10,289 bases of DNA, from contig JARXAU010000001.1 in NCBI GenBank assembly GCA_029865675.1, positions 1 to 10,289 on the forward strand. Direction: 5' to 3'. Of the stretch, positions 1-5,695 are shown one piece after another; within the stretch, counting starts at the first letter, position 1, and each line of letters opens with the position of its first letter. Source of the stretch: Rhodoferax sp. Lineage in GTDB: Bacteria > Pseudomonadota > Gammaproteobacteria > Burkholderiales > Burkholderiaceae_C. The notes below the pieces were generated by a model. That model made no database searches. It worked only from the letters and a program-made list of their open reading frames with translations, and had not been told where the DNA came from. The position numbers were made by a program, and so were the translations under genes.

Positions 1-731
1 TCTTGGGCGGTTTTAATCGGGTCGGGCTTGCCGTCCACGCCTTGCGGGTTTACATAAATGAGCCCCATCATCACGGCCGCCAGCGGGTTGTCCAAAACCC
101 GTTCTCCAGAGTAGCGACTATTGGCGCCGCCACTAGGGGCAAGCCATTCCTTCTCGGATCCCCAGTAAGTGTCTTTATCGGCATGCCAAATGTCCTCGCG
201 CCCAAAGCCGAAGCCAAAGGTCTTCAAACCCATTGACTCGTAAGCCATAGTGCCTGCGAGGATGATCAGGTCGGCCCAGCTGATCGTGTTGCCGTACTTC
301 TTTTTGACTGGCCATAACAGGCGACGCGCCTTATCCAGGTTCACGTTGTCGGGCCAGGAGTTGAGCGGCGCAAACCGCTGACTTCCTCTGGCCCCACCGC
401 CACGGCCATCGGCGATCCGGTAGGTGCCTGCCGAATGCCAGGCCATGCGAATCATCAGGCCGCCGTAGTGGCCCCAGTCCGAGGGCCACCAGTCCTGGCT
501 GTCAACCATGAAGGCGCGCAAATCCCGCTTCAACGCCGGGACGTCGAGCTTCTTGAGTTCTTCGCGGTAATTGAAGTCCTTGCCCATCGGGTTGGTCTTG
601 ACATCGTGCTGGTGCAAGATGTCAAGGTTAAGGGCCTTGGGCCACCACTCCATGTGGGACAGGCCAGTAGACGCCGCTCCAACATGCATCACCGGACACT
701 GGCCAGCGGTGCTCGACTTCTGGGGATCCAT
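1..731 (-). CDS. katG: Catalase-peroxidase KatG, N-terminal part (cut by window edge)
   Basis: Bifunctional haem catalase-peroxidase that removes hydrogen peroxide. About 243 N-terminal residues lie in the window; the rest runs off the left edge, so the gene is partial and not broken. Visible family hallmarks, numbered from the ATG at 731: the distal haem-pocket motif RMAWHSAGTYR with catalytic R95, W98 and H99, the KKYGNTISWADLIILAG segment, and MGLIYVNPQG with Y226. In known KatGs, W98 and Y226 belong to the Met-Tyr-Trp crosslink required for catalase activity; the partner Met and the proximal haem His would lie outside the window. Two in-frame ATGs exist (737 and 731). The SD at 738-741 fits the second much better. 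It lies 167 bases downstream of the outer-membrane protein gene on the same strand, with no clear terminator between them. I see no obvious OxyR site. Identification is firm. Confidence 0.96.
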   Translation of the reverse strand, partial: MDPQKSSTAGQCPVMHVGAASTGLSHMEWWPKALNLDILHQHDVKTNPMGKDFNYREELKKLDVPALKRDLRAFMVDSQDWWPSDWGHYGGLMIRMAWHSAGTYRIADGRGGGARGSQRFAPLNSWPDNVNLDKARRLLWPVKKKYGNTISWADLIILAGTMAYESMGLKTFGFGFGREDIWHADKDTYWGSEKEWLAPSGGANSRYSGERVLDNPLAAVMMGLIYVNPQGVDGKPDPIKTAQ

Positions 732-737
732 ATTCAT

Positions 738-741
738 CTCC
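738..741 (-). promoter_or_regulatory. Shine-Dalgarno that decides the katG start
   Basis: On the minus strand GGAG is followed directly by ATG (737-735), then AAT, then a second in-frame ATG (731-729). Zero spacing makes the first ATG implausible. The second has a normal 6-base spacer, so translation should begin at 731. Confidence 0.6.
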
Positions 742-751
742 GTTATTTGCG

Positions 752-765
752 GTACCAACCGGTAC
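752..765 (-). repeat. Small inverted repeat in the katG leader
   Basis: GTACC-AACC-GGTAC is a perfect 5-bp inverted repeat with a 4-base loop. It ends 10 bases upstream of the katG SD. It could form a short hairpin in the leader or be a small operator half-site pair; at 5 bp it could also be chance. The surrounding 738-898 region shows no good sigma-70 promoter: AT-rich TTGTAAAAAT (minus strand, around 771-780) is the best -10-like stretch, without a matching -35. Confidence 0.25.
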
Positions 766-898
766 TTACGATTTTTACAACCGAGCGCAGCGTCTCATGT
801 GAGCACCCAACCGGCGTTTGCAACCACACAAGGAGCTTCGGGCACCGCAGAATGAGGGTCGCCACTTGCCTCAACCCGCCGCCCAAGACCCCCAGGCT

Positions 899-1465
899 TC
901 AGAAGCGGTAGCCAATGCCCAAGGTACGATTAAAAGACGTGGGTTTGTAGCCAACCCCAGAGATACTCTTGGCGTTGTAATCTGACTGGCTCAGTTCAAA
1001 CTGCCAAAAAGCAGTTTTCCCAACGGCCATGCGCACGCCAACGCCGTAGCCAAGGCCGTCAAAATTTGCGCTTCCCGTGCCGGATTCGCCCTTCATATTG
1101 AGGTAAGACGCTTTTCCATACACCAGGGTGGTGCCATCGACCATCCATCCTGGCTCAAGGTAGACGGAGTACCTGTCCCTTCCCTTCAGTGCGCCGACGT
1201 TGAAGTCAGCCAGCGTGTAGGTGCCGCCATAGCTGAAAATTCCGTTTCCCCCCATGGGGAGCCCGTAAGCAGCCTGCAAAACAAAATTTTGCGAGTCCTC
1301 GCCGAAATTTTCTACGAGGCCTGACGTGTTTCTCTCCGTATTGGTGGAAGAGGAATTGGCATTGAGCGCAATACTGAACTCCTCAAAATTCTTACCCTGA
1401 GAAAATGCAGACATACCAGTAAAGGTGCAGACCGTTAGCACCGCAAGCAACATACTTTTTTTCAT
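899..1465 (-). CDS. Small outer-membrane beta-barrel protein (unassigned)
   Basis: A 188-residue predicted exported protein. Residues 1 to about 22 form a classical signal peptide: MKKS, a hydrophobic core LLAVLTV, then GMSAFSQ; cleavage after AFS or MSA is plausible. The mature part has alternating polar/hydrophobic strands rich in Gly, Tyr and aromatic residues (for example YSVYLEPGWMV, LVYGKASYLNMKGE, GLGYGVGVRMAVG, FWQFELSQSDY). It ends in TLGIGYRF with a C-terminal Phe, the usual assembly signal of outer-membrane barrels. The size suits an 8-stranded opacity/OmpW-like barrel, but I recognise no specific family. The reading frame stays open to 1630 upstream. ATG 1465 is chosen because it begins the signal peptide and has SD GGGAGG (1475-1480) nine bases before it. 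The gene looks less GC-rich than its neighbours. Function and ligand cannot be said from sequence. Confidence 0.75.
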   Translation of the reverse strand: MKKSMLLAVLTVCTFTGMSAFSQGKNFEEFSIALNANSSSTNTERNTSGLVENFGEDSQNFVLQAAYGLPMGGNGIFSYGGTYTLADFNVGALKGRDRYSVYLEPGWMVDGTTLVYGKASYLNMKGESGTGSANFDGLGYGVGVRMAVGKTAFWQFELSQSDYNAKSISGVGYKPTSFNRTLGIGYRF

Positions 1466-1474
1466 ACACGTAAT

Positions 1475-1480
1475 CCTCCC
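1475..1480 (-). promoter_or_regulatory. Shine-Dalgarno fixing the outer-membrane protein start
   Basis: GGGAGG on the minus strand, nine bases before ATG 1465. It rules out the longer in-frame reading to 1630, which would add about 55 residues in front of an intact signal peptide. Confidence 0.75.
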
Positions 1481-1565
1481 TATTTGCCCACCCAAAACAC
1501 AGCAAATTACGCTGCAGCCCAAACCTACTTTAACCACGGAAGCTCTGCGCGACCCAAGTGACTGC

Positions 1566-1579
1566 TTGATTTGAATCAC
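1566..1579. promoter_or_regulatory. Candidate FNR/Anr-type binding site
   Basis: TTGAT-TTGA-ATCAC matches the FNR consensus TTGAT-N4-ATCAA at 9 of 10 defined positions. It lies about 100 bases upstream of the outer-membrane protein ATG on the minus strand. If the TATAAA at 1596-1601 (minus strand) is the -10, the site would fall just downstream of the transcription start, suggesting repression. If a promoter nearer the gene is used (weak TAAAGT at 1527-1532), it would sit near -52. I cannot tell which. A one-mismatch match could arise by chance in a window this size. Confidence 0.35.
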
Positions 1580-1595
1580 ACCTTCTGCCTTATTT

Positions 1596-1601
1596 TTTAT
1601 A
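1596..1601 (-). promoter_or_regulatory. Possible -10 element for the outer-membrane protein gene
   Basis: TATAAA on the minus strand matches 5 of 6 bases of the sigma-70 -10 consensus in an AT-rich patch. No convincing -35 lies 16-18 bases upstream. The leader to ATG 1465 would be about 125 bases. Confidence 0.25.
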
Positions 1602-1756
1602 CCCATTAAACGTAAGAACGCGTCGAGCATGATGGGACTTTCACCGCTGTGCCAGCTGCGAAGACCTCAAAGCAACCACTCAAACATCGCTGCCGCTTAG
1701 TTCAACTGCCCGAGTGCAGCTCCTGGAGGGCAGCATGTCCGCGCGTAAAATCAAAC

Positions 1757-1791
1757 ACCGGGCCCAAGCATTTGGCACCCGGTATTTTTTT
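1757..1791 (+). terminator. Terminator-like hairpin upstream of guaC (candidate attenuator)
   Basis: ACCGGG (1757-1762) pairs with CCCGGT (1778-1783), with an inner CCAA/TTGG stem (1764-1767 with 1772-1775). A run of seven T (1785-1791) follows directly. The T-run makes it an intrinsic terminator in the plus direction; the minus direction lacks a clean T-run. No plus-strand gene precedes it, and it ends 53 bases before the guaC ATG. It therefore either attenuates guaC transcription in its own leader or ends a short non-coding RNA. Confidence 0.65.
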
Positions 1792-1844
1792 GCCGGTTCC
1801 AATCCAAGCGCCGCATATTGATTGAACCTTTTGGAGCTTGGAAC

Positions 1845-2822
1845 ATGGAAATTTTTGACTACGACAACATTCTTCTGCTACCGCGCCAGTGCCGTGTGGA
1901 AAGCCGCTCGGAATGCGACGCGAGCGTCGAACTCGGGGGCCGGCGCTTTCGCCTACCGGTGGTGCCGGCCAATATGAAGACAGTGGTGGACGAGCCGATT
2001 TGCGTTTGGCTGGCACAAAACGGCTACTTTTACGTCATGCACCGCTTTGACCTGGACAACGTGCGATTCACCCAGGACATGGTGGCCAAGGGGCTGTATG
2101 TATCGATTTCCCTGGGCGTCAAAAAGCCCGACTACGACACCGTGGACCAGTTTGTGGCGCTGGGGCTGTCGCCGGACTACATCACCATCGACATTGCGCA
2201 CGGCCACGCCGAGAGCGTCAAGAAAATGATCGGCTATTTGAAAGAAAAGTTGCCCGCCAGCTTCGTCATCGCTGGCAACGTAGGCACGCCTGAGGCGGTG
2301 ATTGACCTGGAAAACTGGGGTGCGGACGCCACCAAGGTCGGCATTGGCCCAGGCAAGGTGTGCATTACCAAACTCAAAACCGGCTTTGGCACGGGTGGTT
2401 GGCAGCTTAGCGCGCTCAAGTGGTGCGCGCGCGTGGCCACCAAGCCCATCATTGCCGACGGCGGCATCCGCGACCATGGCGACATTGCCAAGAGCGTGCG
2501 CTTTGGCGCGTCCATGGTGATGATCGGCTCGTTGTTCGCCGGCCACGAAGAGTCGCCTGGCCAAACGGTGGAAGTCGACGGCAAGCTCTACAAAGAGTAT
2601 TACGGCTCGGCGAGCGACTTCAACAAGGGCGAGTACAAGCACGTAGAAGGCAAGCGCATTCTCGAAGTCATCAAAGGCAAGCTGGCCGACACATTGACCG
2701 AGATGGAGCAGGACGTGCAAAGCTCCATCAGCTACGCCGGTGGCAAAAAACTGATGGACATCCGCAAAGTGAACTATGTCACCCTCGGCGGCACCAATGC
2801 TGCCGAGCACTTATTGATGTAG
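1845..2822 (+). CDS. guaC: GMP reductase GuaC
   Basis: NADPH-dependent GMP reductase (GMP to IMP plus ammonia), a cytosolic purine-salvage enzyme of the IMPDH/GMPR TIM-barrel family. It has 325 residues and no CBS insert, which separates it from IMP dehydrogenase. The N-terminus MEIFDYDNILLLPRQCRVE is typical. The phosphate/catalytic loop reads VGIGPGKVCITK with catalytic C173. IIADGGIRDHGDIAKS and GASMVMIGSLFAGHEESPG are the conserved phosphate-binding strands. The length is closer to the roughly 325-residue Bacillus-type (type 2) enzyme than to the 347-residue E. coli enzyme. ATG 1845 is chosen over a TTG at 1818 because it begins the family N-terminus and has GGAG (1833-1836) eight bases upstream. 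It is monocistronic: a hairpin precedes it and a terminator follows. Regulation may act in the leader, where CCAAGC repeats face the SD-start interval. Confidence 0.95.
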   Translation: MEIFDYDNILLLPRQCRVESRSECDASVELGGRRFRLPVVPANMKTVVDEPICVWLAQNGYFYVMHRFDLDNVRFTQDMVAKGLYVSISLGVKKPDYDTVDQFVALGLSPDYITIDIAHGHAESVKKMIGYLKEKLPASFVIAGNVGTPEAVIDLENWGADATKVGIGPGKVCITKLKTGFGTGGWQLSALKWCARVATKPIIADGGIRDHGDIAKSVRFGASMVMIGSLFAGHEESPGQTVEVDGKLYKEYYGSASDFNKGEYKHVEGKRILEVIKGKLADTLTEMEQDVQSSISYAGGKKLMDIRKVNYVTLGGTNAAEHLLM

Positions 2823-2864
2823 GTGCCACACTCCGGGGCTGAGGCGCAAAAGGCCTCAAACGAA

Positions 2865-2899
2865 AAAACGGCCTGCTCTTTTGGGGAACAGGCCGTTTT
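2865..2899. terminator. Bidirectional terminator between guaC and the helicase gene
   Basis: AAAACGGCCTG (2865-2875) and CAGGCCGTTTT (2889-2899) form a perfect 11-bp stem with a 13-base loop. The plus direction ends in TTTT (guaC, stop at 2822); the minus direction ends in TTTTTT (helicase, stop at 2963). It serves both convergent genes. Confidence 0.9.
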
Positions 2900-2962
2900 C
2901 ACTTGGAGCGCTGCGCTGCCCAGAGGCAACTAGCGCGCTACAAGGGCATTGCTAGCGCAACA

Positions 2963-4846
2963 TCAGTCCACATTGCGCGTGGGGCGCTTTTTGGCGTCGC
3001 GCGGCACAAACACTTTGCCGCCGTTGCCCGGTTTGGCAAAGCCAGTGGGCTTGCCAAAGGCAGGCTTGCGGGCCGCAAAATCGCCGCGTGGGGCGCCGAA
3101 ATCACCTCGGGGCGATGCGTTGGAACGCGAGGCCGAAAACTCTGCGCGGGGTGCGAAATCAGTGCGTGGGCCACGGGAGTCAGCACGGGGAGCGCCTTGG
3201 ACTGCAAAGCGGTCGTTGAAACCACCCTTGCGCTCGTAGCTAAAGCCTTCGCGCGCTGCACCGTTGTAGTCGCGGCTACCGCCTTCGGGCTTGTCAGAGA
3301 AGCCGCCACGGTTGCCACCACCAAAGCCACCCTCGCGCGGGCCACCAAAGCTGCGGCCTTGGGGGCGGCTGTCGCGGCTGCCGCCGCCCGGGCGACCACC
3401 AAAACCGCTGTTGGGTCGCGACTCGGGGATGCGCTGCTGCGGCTCCAGACCCGGCACCACTTCGGCCTTGATGGGCTGGCGGGTGTAGGCCTCAATGTCA
3501 AAAATTTTGCGGCGGTCACGCATTTCAGCAAAGGTAATGGCCAGGCCATCGCGCCCAGCGCGGCCAGTACGGCCAATGCGGTGGGTGTAATCCTCGGCCT
3601 TCATGGGCAAGCCGAAGTTAAACACGTGGGTGATGGTGGGCACGTCAATGCCGCGCGCGGCCACGTCGGTAGCCACCAGAATTTGCACGTGGCCCTGGCG
3701 CAAGGCCATCAGGCGGCGGTTACGCAGGCCCTGGCTCAGCGCACCGTGCAAGGCCACGGCGTCAAAGCCGTCTTGTTGCAGGTCGTTGGCCAAGCCATCG
3801 CACTCGATTTGCGTACTCGCAAACACGATGGCCTGGTTGATACCCGTGTCGCGCAACCAGTGGTCGAGCAGCTTGCGCTTGTGTTGGGCGTTGTCGGCCC
3901 AAAACAGCACTTGCTTGATGTTGGCGTGCTTTTCCTGCGGGTTGTCGATGGTGATGCGCTGGGGTTCGCGCATGACGCGCGCGGCCAGTTGCTGAATGCG
4001 CGGCGCAAAGGTGGCGCTGAACATCATGGTTTGCTTGCGGTCAATGGTGAGCTGGTTAATCTCGGCCAGGTCGTCCGAGAAGCCCAGATCGAGCATACGG
4101 TCGGCTTCGTCCACCACCAAGAATTGCACCTGGTCGAGCTTGATTTGCATCGAGCGTTGCAGGTCGAGCAAACGACCGGGCGTTGCCACCACCAGGTTGG
4201 CGTTTTGCAGCTTGGCAATTTGCAGTTGGTAGGGCATGCCACCCACGATATTGGCTACGCGCAGGCCGCGGCAGTGTTGCACCAAGTCAATGGCGTCATG
4301 CGCCACTTGTTGCGCTAGCTCGCGCGTAGGGCACACAATCAGCGCGCCTGGGGTGGGGGCTTTGAAGTTGCGGGGGTTGGTCGGGTCTTTGCGCTTGGAG
4401 CGCTTGGGGGCGGGCTCGCCCTTAGCGGCCGCGTCTGCTACAGCTTGTTCGTACTCCAGGCGCTCAGCCTCTTCAGCGTCGGCCGCTTGCTTGAGCAGGG
4501 TGTGCAACACGGGCAGCAAAAATGCCGCCGTCTTGCCGCTGCCAGTTTGACTGGAAACCATTAAGTCGATAAAGCTGGCGGCCTTGGCCGACGCTGCGTT
4601 GGTGGGCAAAGCCAGTGGAATCACTTTGGATTGCACAGCGGTGGGCTGGGTGTAGCCCAGGTCTTTACACGCCTGCACCAGCTCAGGGGCCAAGGCGAGT
4701 TCGACGAAGCCGTTGGGGACTTCGGGTTCTTGCACCGCTTCAGCGACAGCTTCAGTGTCTGCGCAAGCCATTTCGACCTCAGAGGACGGGGTGGAAAGGT
4801 TTTCAACAGGCGCGGTATCGCCCGTTACTTCAAAGGTATCAGTCAT
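2963..4846 (-). CDS. DEAD-box ATP-dependent RNA helicase (RhlE-like) with Gly/Arg-rich tail
   Basis: A 627-residue DEAD-box helicase, expected to unwind short RNA duplexes in ribosome assembly, mRNA decay or cold adaptation. Order of motifs: acidic N-terminal extension (1-45), Q motif (F47, GYTQPTAVQ ending Q72), motif I SSQTGSGKT (98-106), Ia PTRELAQQ, II DEAD (246-249), III SAT (277-279), and motif VI HRIGRTGRAG (starting at H422). After about residue 455 comes a low-complexity tail of some 165 residues with GFGG, RGG and PRGDF-type repeats, typical of RNA-binding tails, ending basic (KKRPTRNVD). Compared with the minimal core there is extra sequence between the Q motif and motif I (about 10 residues) and a charged insert of about 45 residues between motifs I and Ia. 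ATG 4846 is preferred; a TTG at 4894 would run through the leader hairpin, but the SD before 4846 is weak. RhlE is the nearest named group; I am not sure of the ortholog. Confidence 0.93.
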   Translation of the reverse strand: MTDTFEVTGDTAPVENLSTPSSEVEMACADTEAVAEAVQEPEVPNGFVELALAPELVQACKDLGYTQPTAVQSKVIPLALPTNAASAKAASFIDLMVSSQTGSGKTAAFLLPVLHTLLKQAADAEEAERLEYEQAVADAAAKGEPAPKRSKRKDPTNPRNFKAPTPGALIVCPTRELAQQVAHDAIDLVQHCRGLRVANIVGGMPYQLQIAKLQNANLVVATPGRLLDLQRSMQIKLDQVQFLVVDEADRMLDLGFSDDLAEINQLTIDRKQTMMFSATFAPRIQQLAARVMREPQRITIDNPQEKHANIKQVLFWADNAQHKRKLLDHWLRDTGINQAIVFASTQIECDGLANDLQQDGFDAVALHGALSQGLRNRRLMALRQGHVQILVATDVAARGIDVPTITHVFNFGLPMKAEDYTHRIGRTGRAGRDGLAITFAEMRDRRKIFDIEAYTRQPIKAEVVPGLEPQQRIPESRPNSGFGGRPGGGSRDSRPQGRSFGGPREGGFGGGNRGGFSDKPEGGSRDYNGAAREGFSYERKGGFNDRFAVQGAPRADSRGPRTDFAPRAEFSASRSNASPRGDFGAPRGDFAARKPAFGKPTGFAKPGNGGKVFVPRDAKKRPTRNVD

Positions 4847-4862
4847 GGATTTACTCACAAGC

Positions 4863-4888
4863 GAACGCCACCCGGTAGGTGGGCGTTC
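4863..4888 (-). promoter_or_regulatory. Stem-loop in the helicase mRNA leader
   Basis: GAACGCC (4863-4869) pairs with GGCGTTC (4882-4888). Three further pairs across a one-base bulge (ACC with GGT) close a five-base loop. In the mRNA it lies 16-42 bases upstream of the helicase ATG at 4846. There is no T-run, so it is not a terminator. Structured leaders are known in some cold-inducible or self-regulated helicase mRNAs; that role here is inference. Confidence 0.5.
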
Positions 4889-5048
4889 CGTCAATGGTTA
4901 AAAAACATCAACCATCAAACGGAACCTGCTCTGACTCTGGAAAGAGTTCAATCAGCGCTGGGGGCCCATGTCGTGGGGCCCGGTGAATGAAGGGAGATGT
5001 ACAAAATCGCTTCGTGTTGCCAACAACATCGTCTTAGCGAAGCCTGTG

Positions 5049-5054
5049 ATTATG
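5049..5054 (-). promoter_or_regulatory. Possible -10 element for the helicase gene
   Basis: CATAAT on the minus strand matches 5 of 6 of the -10 consensus, in the 244-base gap (4847-5090) after orn. The -35 region is poor (TTAAGT at about 18 bases). If used, it gives a leader of roughly 195 bases that contains the 4863-4888 stem-loop. I see no intrinsic terminator for orn in this gap, so read-through from orn is also possible. Confidence 0.25.
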
Positions 5055-5090
5055 GCACGGGCTGGGGTTTCTACTTAATTCAGTCGCGGA

Positions 5091-5660
5091 TCAGGTCAGT
5101 TTGAGGAAGTGGGTGCGGTAATGTTCCAACTCGTCAATCGATTCGTGCACGTCTGCCAGCGCCGTGTGGCGTTGCTGCTTTTTGAAGCTGGCGTACACCT
5201 CCGGGCGCCAGCGGCGGCTCAGCTCTTTGAGCGTGCTGACATCGAGGTTGCGGTAGTGAAAAAAAGCCTCCAACTGTGGCATGTACTCCACCAAAAACCG
5301 CCGGTCTTGGCCGATGGTGTTTCCGCACAAAGGCGACGCGCCCGCTGGCACAAACTGCGCCAGAAACGCCAGCAGTTGCGCTTGCGCTTCTTGCTCCGTG
5401 GTGCTGGACGCCCTCACCTTGTCAACCAGGCCGCTTTTGCCGTGCGTGCCTTTGTTCCACGCGTCCATTCTGTCGAGTTGCGCGTCTGACTGGTGGATGA
5501 CAAACACCGGACCTTCGGTGCGGCATTCGAGCTGCGGGCCGGTGACTACGACAGCGATTTCGATGATGCGGTCCACCACCGGGTTGAGACCGGTCATTTC
5601 ACAATCAAGCCAGACGAGGTTTTTATCGGATTTGGGTAAGTTCGGGGTGTTCTCAGACAT
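5091..5660 (-). CDS. orn: Oligoribonuclease Orn
   Basis: 3'-to-5' exoribonuclease that degrades RNA dimers and other nanoRNAs (including pGpG from c-di-GMP turnover) to mononucleotides. It has 189 residues, close to the usual 180-200. All five DEDDh catalytic residues are visible: D19 and E21 (VWLDCEMTGL), D119 (NTIGQDRRFL), H165 and D170 (HTALADVHESI). Their spacing equals E. coli Orn with a constant +7 offset. The frame is open to 5723, but ATG 5660 begins the family N-terminus after a short SENTPNLPKSDKN leader. Only a weak GAG lies before it. It is divergent from the M48 peptidase gene with 35 bases between start codons, so their promoters must overlap each other or lie within coding sequence. 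Confidence 0.95.
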   Translation of the reverse strand: MSENTPNLPKSDKNLVWLDCEMTGLNPVVDRIIEIAVVVTGPQLECRTEGPVFVIHQSDAQLDRMDAWNKGTHGKSGLVDKVRASSTTEQEAQAQLLAFLAQFVPAGASPLCGNTIGQDRRFLVEYMPQLEAFFHYRNLDVSTLKELSRRWRPEVYASFKKQQRHTALADVHESIDELEHYRTHFLKLT

Positions 5661-5695
5661 AGGCTCGATTGTCGTCGATGGCCTAAACTCCAAGG

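Larger units (their letters stand above)
1466..1844. other. Intergenic region between divergent genes (379 bases)
   Basis: The longest non-coding stretch in the window, between the minus-strand outer-membrane gene and plus-strand guaC. It contains an AT-rich patch (1591-1610), an FNR-like palindrome (1566-1579), a 23-codon plus-strand micro-ORF (1629-1700) without a good SD, an inverted repeat CTGCCC/GGGCAG (1706-1711 with 1728-1733), and a strong terminator-like hairpin (1757-1791) before guaC. I see no tRNA or recognised riboswitch. A small RNA ending at the 1785-1791 T-run is possible but not demonstrated. Confidence 0.6.

Noticed and set aside
738..898. OxyR binding site upstream of katG
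   Set aside because: Expected from katG biology, but I see no ATAG/CTAT-spaced pattern here, so none is claimed.
1466..1630. N-terminal extension of the outer-membrane protein to 1630
   Set aside because: It would bury an intact signal peptide about 55 residues in; a good SD precedes ATG 1465.
1706..1733. CTGCCC/GGGCAG inverted repeat as a second terminator
   Set aside because: The six-base stem encloses 16 bases and no T-run follows; alternative short pairings compete.
1600..1791. 6S RNA or another known small RNA
   Set aside because: Length and end hairpin would allow it, but I could not recognise the conserved 6S bubble or any other known RNA fold.
1953..2810. 285-codon minus-strand open frame across guaC
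   Set aside because: Antisense shadow of a clear GMP reductase; His/Val/Ala-rich with no domain.
3000..3470. DNA repeats or CRISPR-like array in the helicase 3' end
   Set aside because: The repetition is irregular and in phase with codons for PRGDF and GGF/RGG motifs; it reflects protein low complexity, not spaced repeats.
2903..4318. 471-codon open frame on the plus strand, Ala/Val/Gly-rich
   Set aside because: It lies antisense to the helicase, whose motifs are unmistakable. The composition is that of a shadow frame in GC-rich DNA and it has no recognisable domain.
4847..4894. TTG start giving a 16-residue longer helicase
   Set aside because: The extension is encoded by the leader stem-loop and starts with TTG, while MTDTFEV at 4846 has an ATG. 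The weak SD leaves a small doubt.
4963..4983. GGGCCC-rich inverted repeat in the helicase leader as a terminator for orn
   Set aside because: GGGGCCCA and TGGGGCCC can pair weakly, but no T-run follows in either direction.
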